Source: Prorocentrum cordatum (Eukaryota > Sar > Dinophyceae > Prorocentrales > Prorocentraceae). From it: DNA of 64,000 nt. Shown one piece after another: positions 47,604 through 57,575 of the stretch; the stretch's first letter is position 1, and each line of letters opens with the position of its first letter. The stretch spans positions 218,564 to 282,563 of the forward strand of contig CAUYUJ010022071.1 in NCBI GenBank assembly GCA_963575745.1, in the 5' to 3' direction. Under the pieces are notes generated by a model, which was given only the letters and a program-made list of their open reading frames with translations, had not been told where the DNA came from and searched no databases. The translations under genes and the position numbers were made by a program.

Positions 47604-48734
47604 GGGGCACCCGTTCGGGGCGCGTGTCACGCGCACACATCAGTTTATACGATTTAGGCATCTTCAGTGTTTCGCCGGCAAGTGCAAACATGCGGCGCAG
47701 TGAACAATATGTTGCCATTGTTGTGGGGATGACGGGCTCTGCTGAACACTGTCTGCAGCAAAGATGCCTGTCTGTGAGAGAACAACAGACAGCTTTTGTG
47801 ACTACCCTCGGCGTTTTCCCCGGTTGGCGCCGAGAGGAGTGGCCAAGTATCTTCGGGCTCCGCTGAACACGGTCTGCGGCAAAGGCGCCCGCGTGCGATT
47901 GAGAAAAGGCGAAGCTTCCAGATGGACTCGAGTGCAGGCCTCAAGAGAGGCCGACGCAGGGATTTCCAGGGAGCAGCAGAGAGATCCCCCCCGAGAGGCA
48001 TTGAGAGTCCTGCAGAGAAGCCACCAACGAGATATTCCAGAGAGGTCCAGAGGAGTAACCCCAAGAGGCCTTCAGAGAAGCGCCAAGAAAATTCCAAAGT
48101 GGTAGCCAGGGAGGGTCAAAGAGGCCTCCAGAGAGGTTCTCGACGAGGCTCAACAGGCCTCCAGAGAGGCACGACGTCGGAGAGAGGCCCTCAGAGAGTT
48201 TTAGAGGCTTTTGGAGAAGCCTTCGAGAGGTCTCCATACTTCAGACGGGCCAAAGGAGGCAGAGCCTTTCGAAGTTGCGTTCGCGAGAGCCAAGAGAGGC
48301 ATTCGATGAACTTCAGAAGGGCCCCCTAAAAGACTTGCGGAGAAGCCTTCAGAGTGGCCCAGAGGGGCTGCGGAATAGACAGCCGAAGGAGATTTTGAAA
48401 TGGTTGTTAAACAAGTGGGAAGGGCTATTAGAGAGAGGCCCACATGTGATTCGAATTACGCCTGCAGGAAAAACCCAAAGAGATGCTGTCGACCGGTCAA
48501 TCAGAGAGGCCCAACAAGGCATTCGAAGATGGGTTCAGGGAGCTTTCAAAGAGGGCTTCGGATGAGGCTGCTAATCCCCGACCTCCTACCCGGACGCAGA
48601 AAGGCCCTCCAGAGACACAGAAAGATCCAAAGCAGGACTTTGGTCGGTGGCGACTTGGGCCCAAGACGCCGTCCAAGCACCGCGGGACCTATCCGTGGCG
48701 GAGTCAACGGGACACACGGACCCAAACCCTCGAC

Positions 48735-48870
48735 GCCATGATTTTCGTTCACAACGTCGCCCTTGAGAGGTCTGGACCCTATCCCCTGGACGGGCGTCTC
48801 TTCCTGAGTTGTTTTCTTGTTGACGGTCCCGAGGCCCTGTCAGGGCCCCCAGAAGCAGAAAATAGAGAAC
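48735..48870 (-). mobile_element. Single arm of foldback family F10
   Basis: Read on the minus strand it shows GGGCCCTGACAGGGCCTCGG and then GACCGTCAACAAGAAAAC, the F10 arm order. Confidence 0.45.
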
Positions 48871-49074
48871 AACCTCCAGTCGCGATTCTCCATGACTCGA
48901 GGGGGTCTGGGATCCGTGGTGGAGCCAACGAGAGACGCCAGCTTGGACACGAAAGGGCCCCTCCGAGAGCACGCGAGGGCTCCAACGACTTCTGAGGGCC
49001 TGCGAGGGCCTGTGGTGGCCCGCGTGAGGTCCTGCAATGGACTTCGAGTGCCTCCGGTCAGGGGAGCAAGAGGT

Positions 49075-49128
49075 CCTCCTCCTCCGCCTCCTCCTCCTCC
49101 TCGTCCTCCTCCTCCTCTCCTTCTCCTC

Positions 49129-49161
<33 letters not shown>

Positions 49162-49275
49162 TCCTCCCCCTCCTCCCCCTGCTCCTCCTCCTCCTCCTGC
49201 TCCTCCTCCCCCTGCTCCTCCTCCTCCTCCTCCTCCCCCTGCTCCTCCTCCCCCTCCCCCTCCTGCTCCTCAAGC
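49075..49275 (+). repeat. (TCC)n tract upstream of the LINE
   Basis: TCC with CCCCTGCTCC variants, ending about 110 bp before the open frame of LINE ORF1. Confidence 0.9.
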
Positions 49276-49433
49276 ATTTTGGGCTCGAGCACCAAGCCCT
49301 CTCACCCCCGTGTGAGAGGCAGATTGCTCAGTCCAGGCCCTCGCCTTCACGGGGCGCTTGGGGGGCACCGAGGCAGCAGCTCACCTTGGGAGCCGCCTTT
49401 CTCGGTGGCGAAGAGGGCCGAATCCTTCCAGGG

Positions 49434-50495
49434 ATGGCGCCTCATTCCACTGCTGCATGGTCGACGTGCAAAGGCTGCGGCCGCAGCGAGTGGAACAGTC
49501 TTCTCTTGGAGCGTGATCGACGATGCCAGAAGTGCGGAAGGGCGGTCAAGCTCTATCAGGGGAAGAAGGACAAGAAAGGCGACGCCAGCGACGCAGGACA
49601 GCAGCGGTTGGCTCTTGCAGGACCTGCAGCAGGGGGGGGAGCTCCTCAGGCGGTCGCGAGTTCCAAGCTTGCCACGCTGGAGAGCGCTCTCACGGTCACT
49701 TCGGACCCGACGCTCCAGCAGGCCCTCAGGAGCCAGATATCAGTCCTCAAGGGGGAGCTCAACTTGCTTGGCTCGAGCTCCACCCCTGAGGAGGCCGTGA
49801 AGAAAGCGGATGGCGCCGTCAAGGACGCGCAGACCAAGCACGACCAGGCCTTCGCCTCCTTGCTTCGCGCCAGGGAGAACCTTTCTCGTACCGAGCAGAA
49901 GGAGGAGGAGACCGCGATTGTTTTGGCCGCAGCTCAGGAGGCCAAGAAGTTGGCGGCTCAGGCGTTAGCGACCAAGGTTGGAGTGCTCGCGCCGACGCCG
50001 TCCAAGGCCGATTCGGATCAGTTGTTTGACATCACATGGGACGAGCAGTTTTTCGCTGGCATAGACGACATGGACGCCGAGCCAGCCGAAAAGGAAGCCC
50101 TCAAGAAACTCGAAGCCGACTTGAGGGCCACCAAGACCCAGCTCACGACAAAGAGTACGGAAGTAGTAGGATGGCTCGAGAGGGCCAAAGAGTTGCAGAA
50201 GCAGATCGAGGCCAGGCATGCCAAGAAGCGTCGGTGCGTAGACGGTGACTCTGTCAGTGGCGGCGCGGACGGTAACCAGGCCAGCCAGGAGGCGGAGCCG
50301 TCTGTCGGTGGCGCGGTGGGCGGCACCAGCAGCGGCAGCAGCGGCGCCAGCGGCGGGCCCTCCAACAGCTCCGACGCCGACGACAAGTCGAAGCAGGAGG
50401 CTCGCATCAAGGAGGCAGCTAAGAAGATCACGGCGGCGAAGCAGGCAGCGGCGGACGCGGCGGCCCTCGCCGTCAACACCCCTGTCTCCAAGTGA
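49434..50495 (+). CDS. LINE ORF1, zinc-ribbon and coiled-coil protein
   Basis: The 353-residue frame starts MAPHSTAAWSTCKGCGRSEW; an in-frame non-ATG extension to 49386 is possible. CKGC and CQKC, 15 residues apart, make a zinc-ribbon-like motif at the N-terminus. A long Ala/Lys/Glu-rich helical stretch (AAQEAKKLAAQALA, EKEALKKLEADLRATKTQL) predicts a coiled coil. A Gly/Ser-rich linker and a second charged helix end the protein. ORF1 proteins of LINEs bind the element RNA; that role is inferred from position. It ends at TGA, beyond which the frame stays open into ORF2. Confidence 0.7.
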   Translation: MAPHSTAAWSTCKGCGRSEWNSLLLERDRRCQKCGRAVKLYQGKKDKKGDASDAGQQRLALAGPAAGGGAPQAVASSKLATLESALTVTSDPTLQQALRSQISVLKGELNLLGSSSTPEEAVKKADGAVKDAQTKHDQAFASLLRARENLSRTEQKEEETAIVLAAAQEAKKLAAQALATKVGVLAPTPSKADSDQLFDITWDEQFFAGIDDMDAEPAEKEALKKLEADLRATKTQLTTKSTEVVGWLERAKELQKQIEARHAKKRRCVDGDSVSGGADGNQASQEAEPSVGGAVGGTSSGSSGASGGPSNSSDADDKSKQEARIKEAAKKITAAKQAAADAAALAVNTPVSK

Positions 50496-50795
50496 CCGCT
50501 ACGAGGGGCTCCTGCAGTTGGCGCCGACGCAGGAGGTGCACCCCGCCAAGGCCCACGGGGACCAGCCGACGGGTGCGAGCAGTCGGCGGCTGGTGGCGAC
50601 TTGGGATGCTCACCGAGTATTTCGAGGCGAGAGGGGAGCCCAATCTCCCCGAATTATGGCTGCGGCGACCCTGGCGGCAGGCCCTCCCAACGGGAGTCGG
50701 GAGCTTCGAGCCACAGGGTAGGTCGCAGCACAGGCACTGGGAGTTCGTGCCCTCAGCGGCGGGCCCCCCTGGAGCCAATCCAGGGACCACTCACC

Positions 50796-52955
50796 ATGGC
50801 GGACGAGGAGCGCCTCGCCATGTCCAAGAGTGGGTCAGACAGTTATTTCTTCTTCGCTAACGTCACGGCTATGGGCAAGCAAGCTTGGGACTTCATCTCT
50901 GGTCCAGCGTGCAAGCCCTTCCACTTCTTTGGCATCGCCGAGACGCACGTCGAGAGCAGCAAGGACGTGCAGCACTGGCGAGAACAGGCTCACAATAATC
51001 ATTTCAAACTCATTCTCAATCCCGCTCGAGCCTTAGGGCGGGGCAAGACGGCAGCGACTCAGGACAAGTCTAACGAGGGCGGCGAGTGGCTCATGTGCCG
51101 TCACCATCTTCAGATGCAGAGCTTGAGCGACACGGATGCGGTACTTCGTGATTTGCGAGCGAGTGGTTCCTCAGCGTTGGATGGGTTCAGCGCGGCCATT
51201 GTTCACATGCACGGGTACTCGTTGGTGGCCATTACTTTCTACGGCTTCTGCTCCGACGGCTTCGGGGGCAGGAACCTCGCGCGCCTGGCCAAGCTCGGAG
51301 CGCTTGTCGCACAGCTTCGTTTGCCATGGTTCATAGTTGGAGATTCCAACCTCGAGCCCGAGGTGCTGGTGCAGCGAGGGTTCATCCAGAAGGTTGACGG
51401 GGTTATCTTCAAGCCGATGGGAGCGTCAACGACCTGTCAGTCAGGTAAAGGCGCCATGCTCGACTACGTCATTGCTAGTCATTCGTGTGTCCCCTACTTC
51501 GTCAGCGTCACGCCCATCCTTTCAGTTCCATGGAAACCTCACAGTGCAGTGCTGATTCGGCTTCGCAGTTCGGGGGCGCAACTCTTGTGCAGGGAGCTGG
51601 TCGCGCCGGCTAGACTCCCACAAGTTCCACGGCCAGGAGTCGCACCTACCCCTGGGTCTAAGTCCAGTATTGCCAAGGCCCAACGAGTCGCAGCCAAGCA
51701 GTCCCAGAAGCTGAGGTTCTCGGAGGCGTCGGAGGCTCTGTTCGGGGACCTCACTGCGGATCCTGAGCGGGCCGATTTTGAGCTGGACGACGGTCTGTCG
51801 GACGGCGATTCAGGCGATGACTTCGATTTAATCTCTTCCAGTTTTTTTGACGACGCGGCTGACGCCGATGTCTCCGCCCCCAGTAGAGCGAAGGCCAAGG
51901 CGTCTCCAGCTGTCGCGTCTCTGTCTGAGCAGTGTCTGTCTGAAAACCAGTTTCTTGGGACCGTAGGGGGCCCCCCCTCCGAGACCCCCCCCTCGGCAAC
52001 CACTAGTCAGTCTGATCTCCCTTCCTTCTCCATCCCGTCTGAGCTCTGGGAGACCTGCAGAGGCCACGTGGGGTACACGCACTCGGACGGTGGGCAGGAG
52101 GTCTGGCCAGTTGTTCGAGACTCAGTCGCGTCCGCCGTCGGAGGTCCACACGTTAGTCATCTTGGAGCTCTCTACTCTTCTTGGGCTTCTACGGTGGAGC
52201 AGGTCATCACTACTCACCACGGCGTTGCTATCTCTGGAGGCACCACGAGGGGCCAGGGTCCTTTCTTTCGGGTGGTTGAAATGAAGGCTCCTGATAAAGC
52301 TCGGGATCAACCTCTACACGACGTCGTGGCAAGCTGGTGGGGACGTCTTTCCACTGTGCTCACCTCCCTCAGTAAACACCGCAGTCGAGGCAGCGGGGTC
52401 GCGCAGCAGGCACAGTTAGTCCAGGCGTGCGCAGCACTCGCGGGAGACCAGCCTCCAGGGGTGCACGTTCCTCTTTTGCGAACTCCAGATCCAGATGATA
52501 GCTCTCGGCATGCGGCCTGGAGTACATGGCAGGACAAATTACACCGCATTGCTACTCTTTCAGATGGCTCCGTCGAGCGACTTGCTCAGGCAGCCAGACG
52601 CGTAGCAGGTCGAGCTCGGAGCCGAGCTCTGTGCTCTTCTTTGCGGGGATTTCGGAATTGGACTACTACTTCGGAGGCTCCTGGAATCTTGCACAAGTCT
52701 CTTAAGAAGGTTCCCCCAGTTCCCGACGAGATTCAGGTCAACGGCAAAACCCTGTTCCATCCCATGGACATCGTCGACCACAAAACGAAACGATGGCACG
52801 ATCTCTGGAGCCCCAAACCAGTCCCGATTCCCGACATCAAGGATATGTTCCAGGATATTCGCGAGGCTGCGGCTGTGGAGCAGCTCGAGCCTTTGTCCGT
52901 CGAGCGCGTCCAGCGCGCCTTGCACGCCATGAAGGCCCAAGCAGGACGAAGTTAG
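50796..52955 (+). pseudogene. LINE ORF2 part 1: endonuclease domain and linker
   Basis: The frame is open from the TGA at 50495; the first good ATG is at 50796 (MADEERLAMSKSG). APE-type endonuclease landmarks are present: HFFGIAETHVESS (the catalytic Glu), LPWFIVGDSNLEP (the Asp-x-Asn pair as DSN), GAMLDYVIAS and PWKPHSAVLIRL (the final His). A long acidic linker follows (DDGLSDGDSGDDFDLISSSF). The frame ends ALHAMKAQAGRS then TAG, just where the fingers of the reverse transcriptase should begin. The endonuclease itself looks intact; the whole ORF2 is broken. Confidence 0.75.
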
Positions 52956-54479
52956 ATTATGGTCCAAGGATTCGGAGCCAGCCTGGGACGCAGCGATCGC
53001 AGGCAACTCGGCGCTGCGTGAAGTATTTTTACGTGCTCTTCAAGACGAAGGGCTCGCCAGATTGGGTTGTGCATTCGGAGAGGGTCTCTTGGACATCAAG
53101 GGGTTTTACGATGCTATGGGGTGGATTCCGTTGGCCAGGTCTGCTCTTAAGATGGGATTTCCCCCACGGTCCTCGCCCTGGAGCTCCAGATGTGCATGGC
53201 CCCACGCGTCTTATCCCAGCTTGGTTCTTTCTCCCAGGCGTTCCAGCCGTGGCAAAGTATTATCCAGGGGCTTCGGAGCGGTACCAGACTCGGGAGATGC
53301 ATGGTTTATTATATACTCATGAAACTCACCACTACGCATGTTAATATGTCATATCGTATATGGGTTGACGATTTGACTCAGCACACGGCTGGTTCGCGGG
53401 AGGCAGTTCGTGATAGATTGTACCATGGCATCCTGGACACTTGCACCACGCTGCAGGAGCACGGTCTCCAGATCGCCAGCAAGAGTGTCGTGCTATGTTC
53501 TCACGCCGCTGACAGCAAGGCGGTGGTCCGTCGGCTTCGGCGCCGAGGTTTCGTTCTTCAGCACGCTTTGCAAGCAACTTATTTTGGGGTCGATTTGGGA
53601 GCAGGCAGACTCGCTAGAGCAACGAGGAGGCAGAGAGTCATCAAGGCAACGGCAATGAACCATAAGATACGCAAGTTCGCTCGCTCGAGTCGGAAGTATC
53701 GTACTACGGGGCTTCTTGAACGGGCGGGAGTTCAGGCTGCAGGGACTTATGGGCATCAGATTTCAGGAGCTTTTGGTGATTTTCGGGTCCAATGTCGTCG
53801 ACGATTGGGTGCTACTCTTGCCTCTTCTAAGCGTGGGCGTTGTCTCACAACTTTACTTGATTTGCGTGCCGACGGGCACGATCCCGAATACAAGTTGCCG
53901 CGCGACGGGCTCCAGCTGTGGTTGAGGACCTGGCTGAGCGAGCCCAGCATGCGCGCTCCTGTCCGTGCCGCCTGGCCTGGTCTTGTTCGCCAGCTCCGTG
54001 AGCTAGCACCTCAGCAGATTTCTCGGCATGTACGGGGGCCCATCTCGTCCATCATCGCCTACCTACTTGAGTTCGGGTGGGACCCAGAGTCTCCAACAAA
54101 GTGGCATTCGCCAGCTATCTATGACGACGCTGGGGGCACTTGGTCGTTTCCTGATGATCTCGTCACCAGCTCTGAGGACATTAGCGGTTTGCTCACCGAG
54201 TTCGAGGGGTCTATTCGGTCTAGGCTTTGGGTGAACGCTTCCAGGCATTACTGCGGTGAGGGGCTTCAAGGTGGGGCTGACAACGGCTCCCTCAGGCAGC
54301 TTTTGAAGGTCCTCAATGGTGTGCCTCATGGGGCCAAGCTCTCGGAGACTCTGTTGGTGATTGCTATCGGTGGGTCTTGGCCGTTATCCAGGGTGAAGGA
54401 CGAGACGGGTGCCATCAGCGACGACGCGTGTCCCAGGTGCGCCGTTCAGCGAACACGCGCTCGGCATCGGCGAGATTGA
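52956..54479 (+). pseudogene. LINE ORF2 part 2: reverse transcriptase
   Basis: From about 52960 the reading moves to frame +1 (SEPAWDAAIAGNSALREVFL, then GLLDIKGFYDAMGWIPLARS, motif A). Near 53170 it returns to the earlier frame and continues as LALELQMCMAPRV. The catalytic box is YRIWVDDLT, with both aspartates kept. GRCMVYYILM and LQIASKSVVLC precede and follow it. The fingers segment between ALHAMKAQAG and SEPAWDAA seems too short, suggesting an internal deletion. It ends at TGA 54479 after ACPRCAVQRTRARHRRD. Confidence 0.75.
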
Positions 54480-54960
54480 CAAGCCTCTGCTGGTCTTCGG
54501 AGATGCCAGCGGGGGCGAGGATTCCAAAGACCGACGGCTTCGGCGCGCCGGAGTTTCAGCTGTCGTCGTTCGTGACTTCGATCATCCTGCAGTCGATTCA
54601 GTCATCTTCGGGCCTCTTCCTGGAGCTGCTCAATCGGTCCCTCGGGGTGAATTATGGGGATTCCTTCTGGCGCTCAGGCACTCTCGAGGGCCCCTGGTGT
54701 ACGTCACGGATAATAGTGGAGTTTCCGATGGGTGGTATCAGGGATTTTGGCGGGCCCCTCGCGGGGCCAACGCCAACGTCTGGAAGGCTATCGCTCTTGA
54801 GATGAAGTTTCGCGACCCGTCGCACGTATGTGTCATCCAGATACCGTCACATATTGAAGCTGAAGATATCTCGAGGTCCCGCTTTCCTGAGTTTCTGATC
54901 ATTGGAAATCATATGGCCGACGAGTTCGCTGGCCTCGCTGCAAAAAAAGTGTCGCGTTGA
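54409..54960 (+). pseudogene. LINE ORF2 part 3: RNase H domain
   Basis: In frame +1 relative to the reverse transcriptase, KPLLVFGDASGGEDSKDRRL gives the first Asp, RGELWGFLLALRHS the Glu, YVTDNSGVSDGWYQG the second Asp and GNHMADEFAGLAA the last Asp. All four RNase H acidic residues are present. The frame ends at a TGA after a run of seven A (54942-54948); one A fewer would carry the frame into the next segment. Confidence 0.75.
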
Positions 54961-55513
54961 TGCTGAAACCAGGTTTCGAGATGCTAAAGCTGAGGTTGAT
55001 GCCAGCCTTGTCCGTCGGAGGCTCCTGCGCGCCACTCTCGAGGCCATGGCCGCGAGACCGTCGCCCGCCAGGTCCCGACCTACGACCAGGCCGCCCCCTC
55101 CTCCCTCCCCCTCCTCCCTTGTTGTCTTTTCGTCCCAGCATCGGCTCTGTGGCGAAGGGAATCGATGCGCGAGGTGTGGGGGCTGCGCGTCTAAGGACAC
55201 GCTTACAGCCTGGAGGAATTCGGAGTGTTTCGATCTCATCAGTGTTGGCTCGAATAAGTTTCAGTTGCCGAGGGGGAAGAAGGTCCACATAGGAGGGGGT
55301 TGGGTCCACCCGTCCCACCAGCTTGTGTTCTCCGCCACCCTCAGGGTTTGGATTTGCAGCAGTTGTGGTTTCTTCGGAAGCGAGCAGCTCCGAGCGAATT
55401 TAGCCGAGGCTTGTTCGAAGCCCCTGAACCATGTTCGTCGGCGCTATCTCGCTAATTTCGATGCTGGGCAATGGCCCAAGGATCAGGGTTCGAACCGAGC
55501 TAAGCCCTCGTAG
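54961..55513 (+). pseudogene. LINE ORF2 part 4: C-terminal Cys/His region
   Basis: The frame continues CRVDAETRFRDAKAEVDASL from the A7 run, then a Pro-rich linker, GNRCARCGGCASKDTLTAWR, WVHPSHQLVFSATLRVWICS and SCGFFGSEQL. Paired CARC and CSSC with two His could bind zinc. It ends GSNRAKPS then TAG at 55511-55513. Confidence 0.6.
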
Positions 55514-55564
55514 TTCGTCCTCGTTGTCGTATCGCACCGCGATAGAGCCCATTCCATTCCATTC

Positions 55565-55793
55565 CACTCCCCCTCCTGCTCCTCCTCCTCCTCCTCCTCC
55601 TCCTCCCCCTGCTCCTCCTCCTCCATCTCTCCCTCCTCCTCCTCCTCCTGCTCCTACTCCTCCTCCTTCTCCTCCTCCCCCTCTTCCTCCTCCATCTATT
55701 CCTCCTCCTCCTCCTGCTCCTCCTCCTCCTTCTCCTCCTCCTCCTCCTCCTCTTCCTCCTCCTTCCCCCTCGTCTTCTTCTTCCGCCACCTTC
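55565..55793 (+). repeat. (TCC)n tract after the LINE
   Basis: CTCCTCCTGCTCC-type repeats directly follow a short CCATT pentamer run (55549-55566). Confidence 0.85.
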
Positions 55794-56280
55794 TCCAGGA
55801 TTCCCAGGGTCCCCCAGATGTTATAATTTTCCACATCGGCTGCAGACACGAGGGCCGCCTGATACTCTGGAAGGCCTGGCACGCATCCAGCTTTACAGCA
55901 TCACTTTCCATAATTGACCATGACATCTGGCCAATCATACCATGACAGCATTACTTTCCTACTCGAGGGCCTGCGAGCACGTGTCGAACGGGGAGGTCCA
56001 GAGCGCTCCGCTGCTGGCCTCCTCCTCCTCAAAAATCTCCTCCTCCTCCTCCTCCTCCTTCCCCCTCGTCTTCCTCCACCGCCACCCCCCCCCCAGGATT
56101 CCCAGGGTCCCCCAGATGTTCTGACGTTCCACATCGGCTGCAGACACGAGGGCCGCCACATACTCTGGAATGCCTGGCACGCATCCAGAGCCAAATCATA
56201 CCATGACAGCATTAATTTCCCATTCGAGGGCCTGCGAGCACGTGCCGAACGGGGAGGTCCAGAGCGCTCCGCGCGGTTCC
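55794..56280 (+). repeat. Tandem duplication, unit about 298 bp
   Basis: CCAGGATTCCCAGGGTCCCC at 55795 recurs at 56093. CACATCGGCTGCAGACACGA and TCATACCATGACAGCATTA repeat in the same order. The second unit is shorter and lacks the internal CATAATTGACCATGACATCT stretch. Confidence 0.8.
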
Positions 56281-56390
56281 CCTCAAGAGCCGTCTCCTAC
56301 GCCCCGACGCCCCTCTCCCCAAAGGGGACAAGGGGAGACTCGTTGGCCGCCTGGCTGGACCCTTGTTGCCACCCTGTGCCGCGGCTCGCC

Positions 56391-56467
56391 TGAGTTCGTT
56401 CTGGCCTTGGGAGGATGATGTCCAGGAGCGGGGGCTTGTCCTGAGTTCGTTCTGGCCTTGGGAGGGT
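56391..56467 (+). repeat. 27-bp direct repeat upstream of the oxygenase gene
   Basis: CCTGAGTTCGTTCTGGCCTTGGGAGG-like sequence occurs twice, 51 bp apart, between the duplication and the oxygenase start codon. Confidence 0.75.
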
Positions 56468-56624
56468 AAGTTGCCTCGTTTGCTTGCAGCGCGTGCGTAG
56501 CACGTCTACGTCCATAGTTTCGGGCTCCAGCCGCGCTTCAGCAGTCGCCGCAGAGGTTTCTGCCCACACCGCCGAGCAAGCACCACTGCATCGGCTTCCT
56601 ACTTGGAGGTGAGTGGGTAGCACC

Positions 56625-57575
56625 ATGTCCATTCTGACACCGCCACTTGTGGACGTCCGCTGTTTTTTTGACGGCGCTGGGACCGAGCTGGAGAAATCCG
56701 CCTCGGCAGAAGCAGCGAGGTGGGCTTGCCGCGCGCATGGCTTTCTGGCGCTGCCAGCGCACGGAGGCATTGCTTCCGAGGTCGTGGTCGCCGCATTCGA
56801 CAGCATCCAGGCGCTCTTCGCGATGCCGCAGGAGAAGAAGATGGAGCTCGCCTTCAGAGACGTGCGCGAGAACGTCGGCTACATCCAGCTCGGCCGCGAG
56901 AAGCCAGACCTGAGCGAGGCAGCTCCCGACCCGAAGGAGGTGTTCCAGTTCGCCCCGGGCAAGCGGCAGCTGCCAGCCGAGATCGAGGAGCCGCTCGCCG
57001 CCCTCTTCCGCGCGGGCATGGCCGCGTCGCGCGCGGCGCTCCGCTGCCTGGCGCGCTCGCTCGACCTGCCCGAGGACGAGCTCGCGGCCAGCACGCGCGA
57101 CGCGGACCTCTGCACGCTGCGCTGCATCCACTACCCGGGCGGCGCTGCACCGCGCTCCACCCGCTGCGGCGCGCACACCGACTTCGGCTTGTGCACCCTG
57201 CTGCTCCACGAGCAGGGCGGCGCGCCCGGCCTCCAGGCCGCCGACAGGACCACCGGCGAGTGGCGGGACGTCGTGCCGCCCCCTGGCGCAGCTGGCGCCG
57301 ACGGCGGCGTGGCCTACGTCAACCTGGGCGACATGCTGAGCCGGTGGACGAACGGCGAGTGCTGCGCGACGCCCCACCGCGTCGTCGCGCCCGCCGACTC
57401 GGCGCAGGCCGCGCGCTCGCGCTTCGTCCTCGCCCTCTTCTGCGACGCGGACGCCGCGACGAGCCTGGCCTGCCTGCCGCAGTTCACCTCGGCCGAGCGG
57501 CCGCCGCTTTTTCAGCCCATGTCCGCGGGCGACTTCAAGGCGATGCGCCTCGCGGGCATCACGGCGGTCAGCTGA
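56625..57575 (+). CDS. 2-oxoglutarate/Fe(II)-dependent oxygenase, isopenicillin N synthase-like
   Basis: An intact single-exon protein of 316 residues. Members oxidise small molecules using Fe(II), O2 and usually 2-oxoglutarate; this one's substrate cannot be read from sequence. The N-terminal non-haem dioxygenase part (residues 8-120) has HGFLALPAHG and RENVGYIQLGREKPDLSEAA then PDPKEVFQFAP, typical of the superfamily. The core double-stranded helix shows LRCIHYPG, the metal ligands H184 and D186 in CGAHTDFGLCTLLLHEQGG, YVNLGDMLSRWTNGE and the third ligand H251 in ATPHRVV. R266 in SRFVLALFCD is in the place of the cosubstrate-binding Arg-x-Ser, but the Ser is replaced by Val, so the cosubstrate contact may differ. 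The start ATG in CACCATGT is preferred over the in-frame GTG 12 bases earlier. GGTAG just before it could be a trans-splice acceptor. GC-rich third positions show strong codon bias. Confidence 0.88.
   Translation: MSILTPPLVDVRCFFDGAGTELEKSASAEAARWACRAHGFLALPAHGGIASEVVVAAFDSIQALFAMPQEKKMELAFRDVRENVGYIQLGREKPDLSEAAPDPKEVFQFAPGKRQLPAEIEEPLAALFRAGMAASRAALRCLARSLDLPEDELAASTRDADLCTLRCIHYPGGAAPRSTRCGAHTDFGLCTLLLHEQGGAPGLQAADRTTGEWRDVVPPPGAAGADGGVAYVNLGDMLSRWTNGECCATPHRVVAPADSAQAARSRFVLALFCDADAATSLACLPQFTSAERPPLFQPMSAGDFKAMRLAGITAVS

Larger units (their letters stand above)
47604..49385. other. Spacer with degenerate CAGAGAGGCC minisatellite
   Basis: From about 47920 to 48560 the sequence is a degenerate repeat of GGCCTCCAGAGAGG words, with no stable unit length. 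Frames of 80-170 codons across it share the periodic composition and are not convincing. An F10 arm follows, then a (TCC)n tract at 49075-49275. Confidence 0.65.
49386..55513 (+). mobile_element. LINE (non-LTR) retrotransposon, decayed, about 6.1 kb
   Basis: In order it has an ORF1 with a zinc-ribbon-like motif and coiled coil, an apurinic-type endonuclease, a reverse transcriptase, an RNase H and a C-terminal Cys/His region. ORF1 and the start of ORF2 share a frame, split only by one TGA (50493-50495). At least four frame changes break ORF2 (near 52955, 53170, 54450 and 54950). No poly(A) tail is seen; (TCC)n follows at 55565. The ends are set by coding capacity, as no target duplication was found. 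EN plus RNase H points to an I-like LINE group, by inference. Confidence 0.85.

Noticed and set aside
48483-48995. 170-codon plus-strand frame after the Cys-rich genes
   Set aside because: Its first part reads the degenerate CAGAGAGGCC repeat and its last part reads an F10 foldback arm on the opposite strand.
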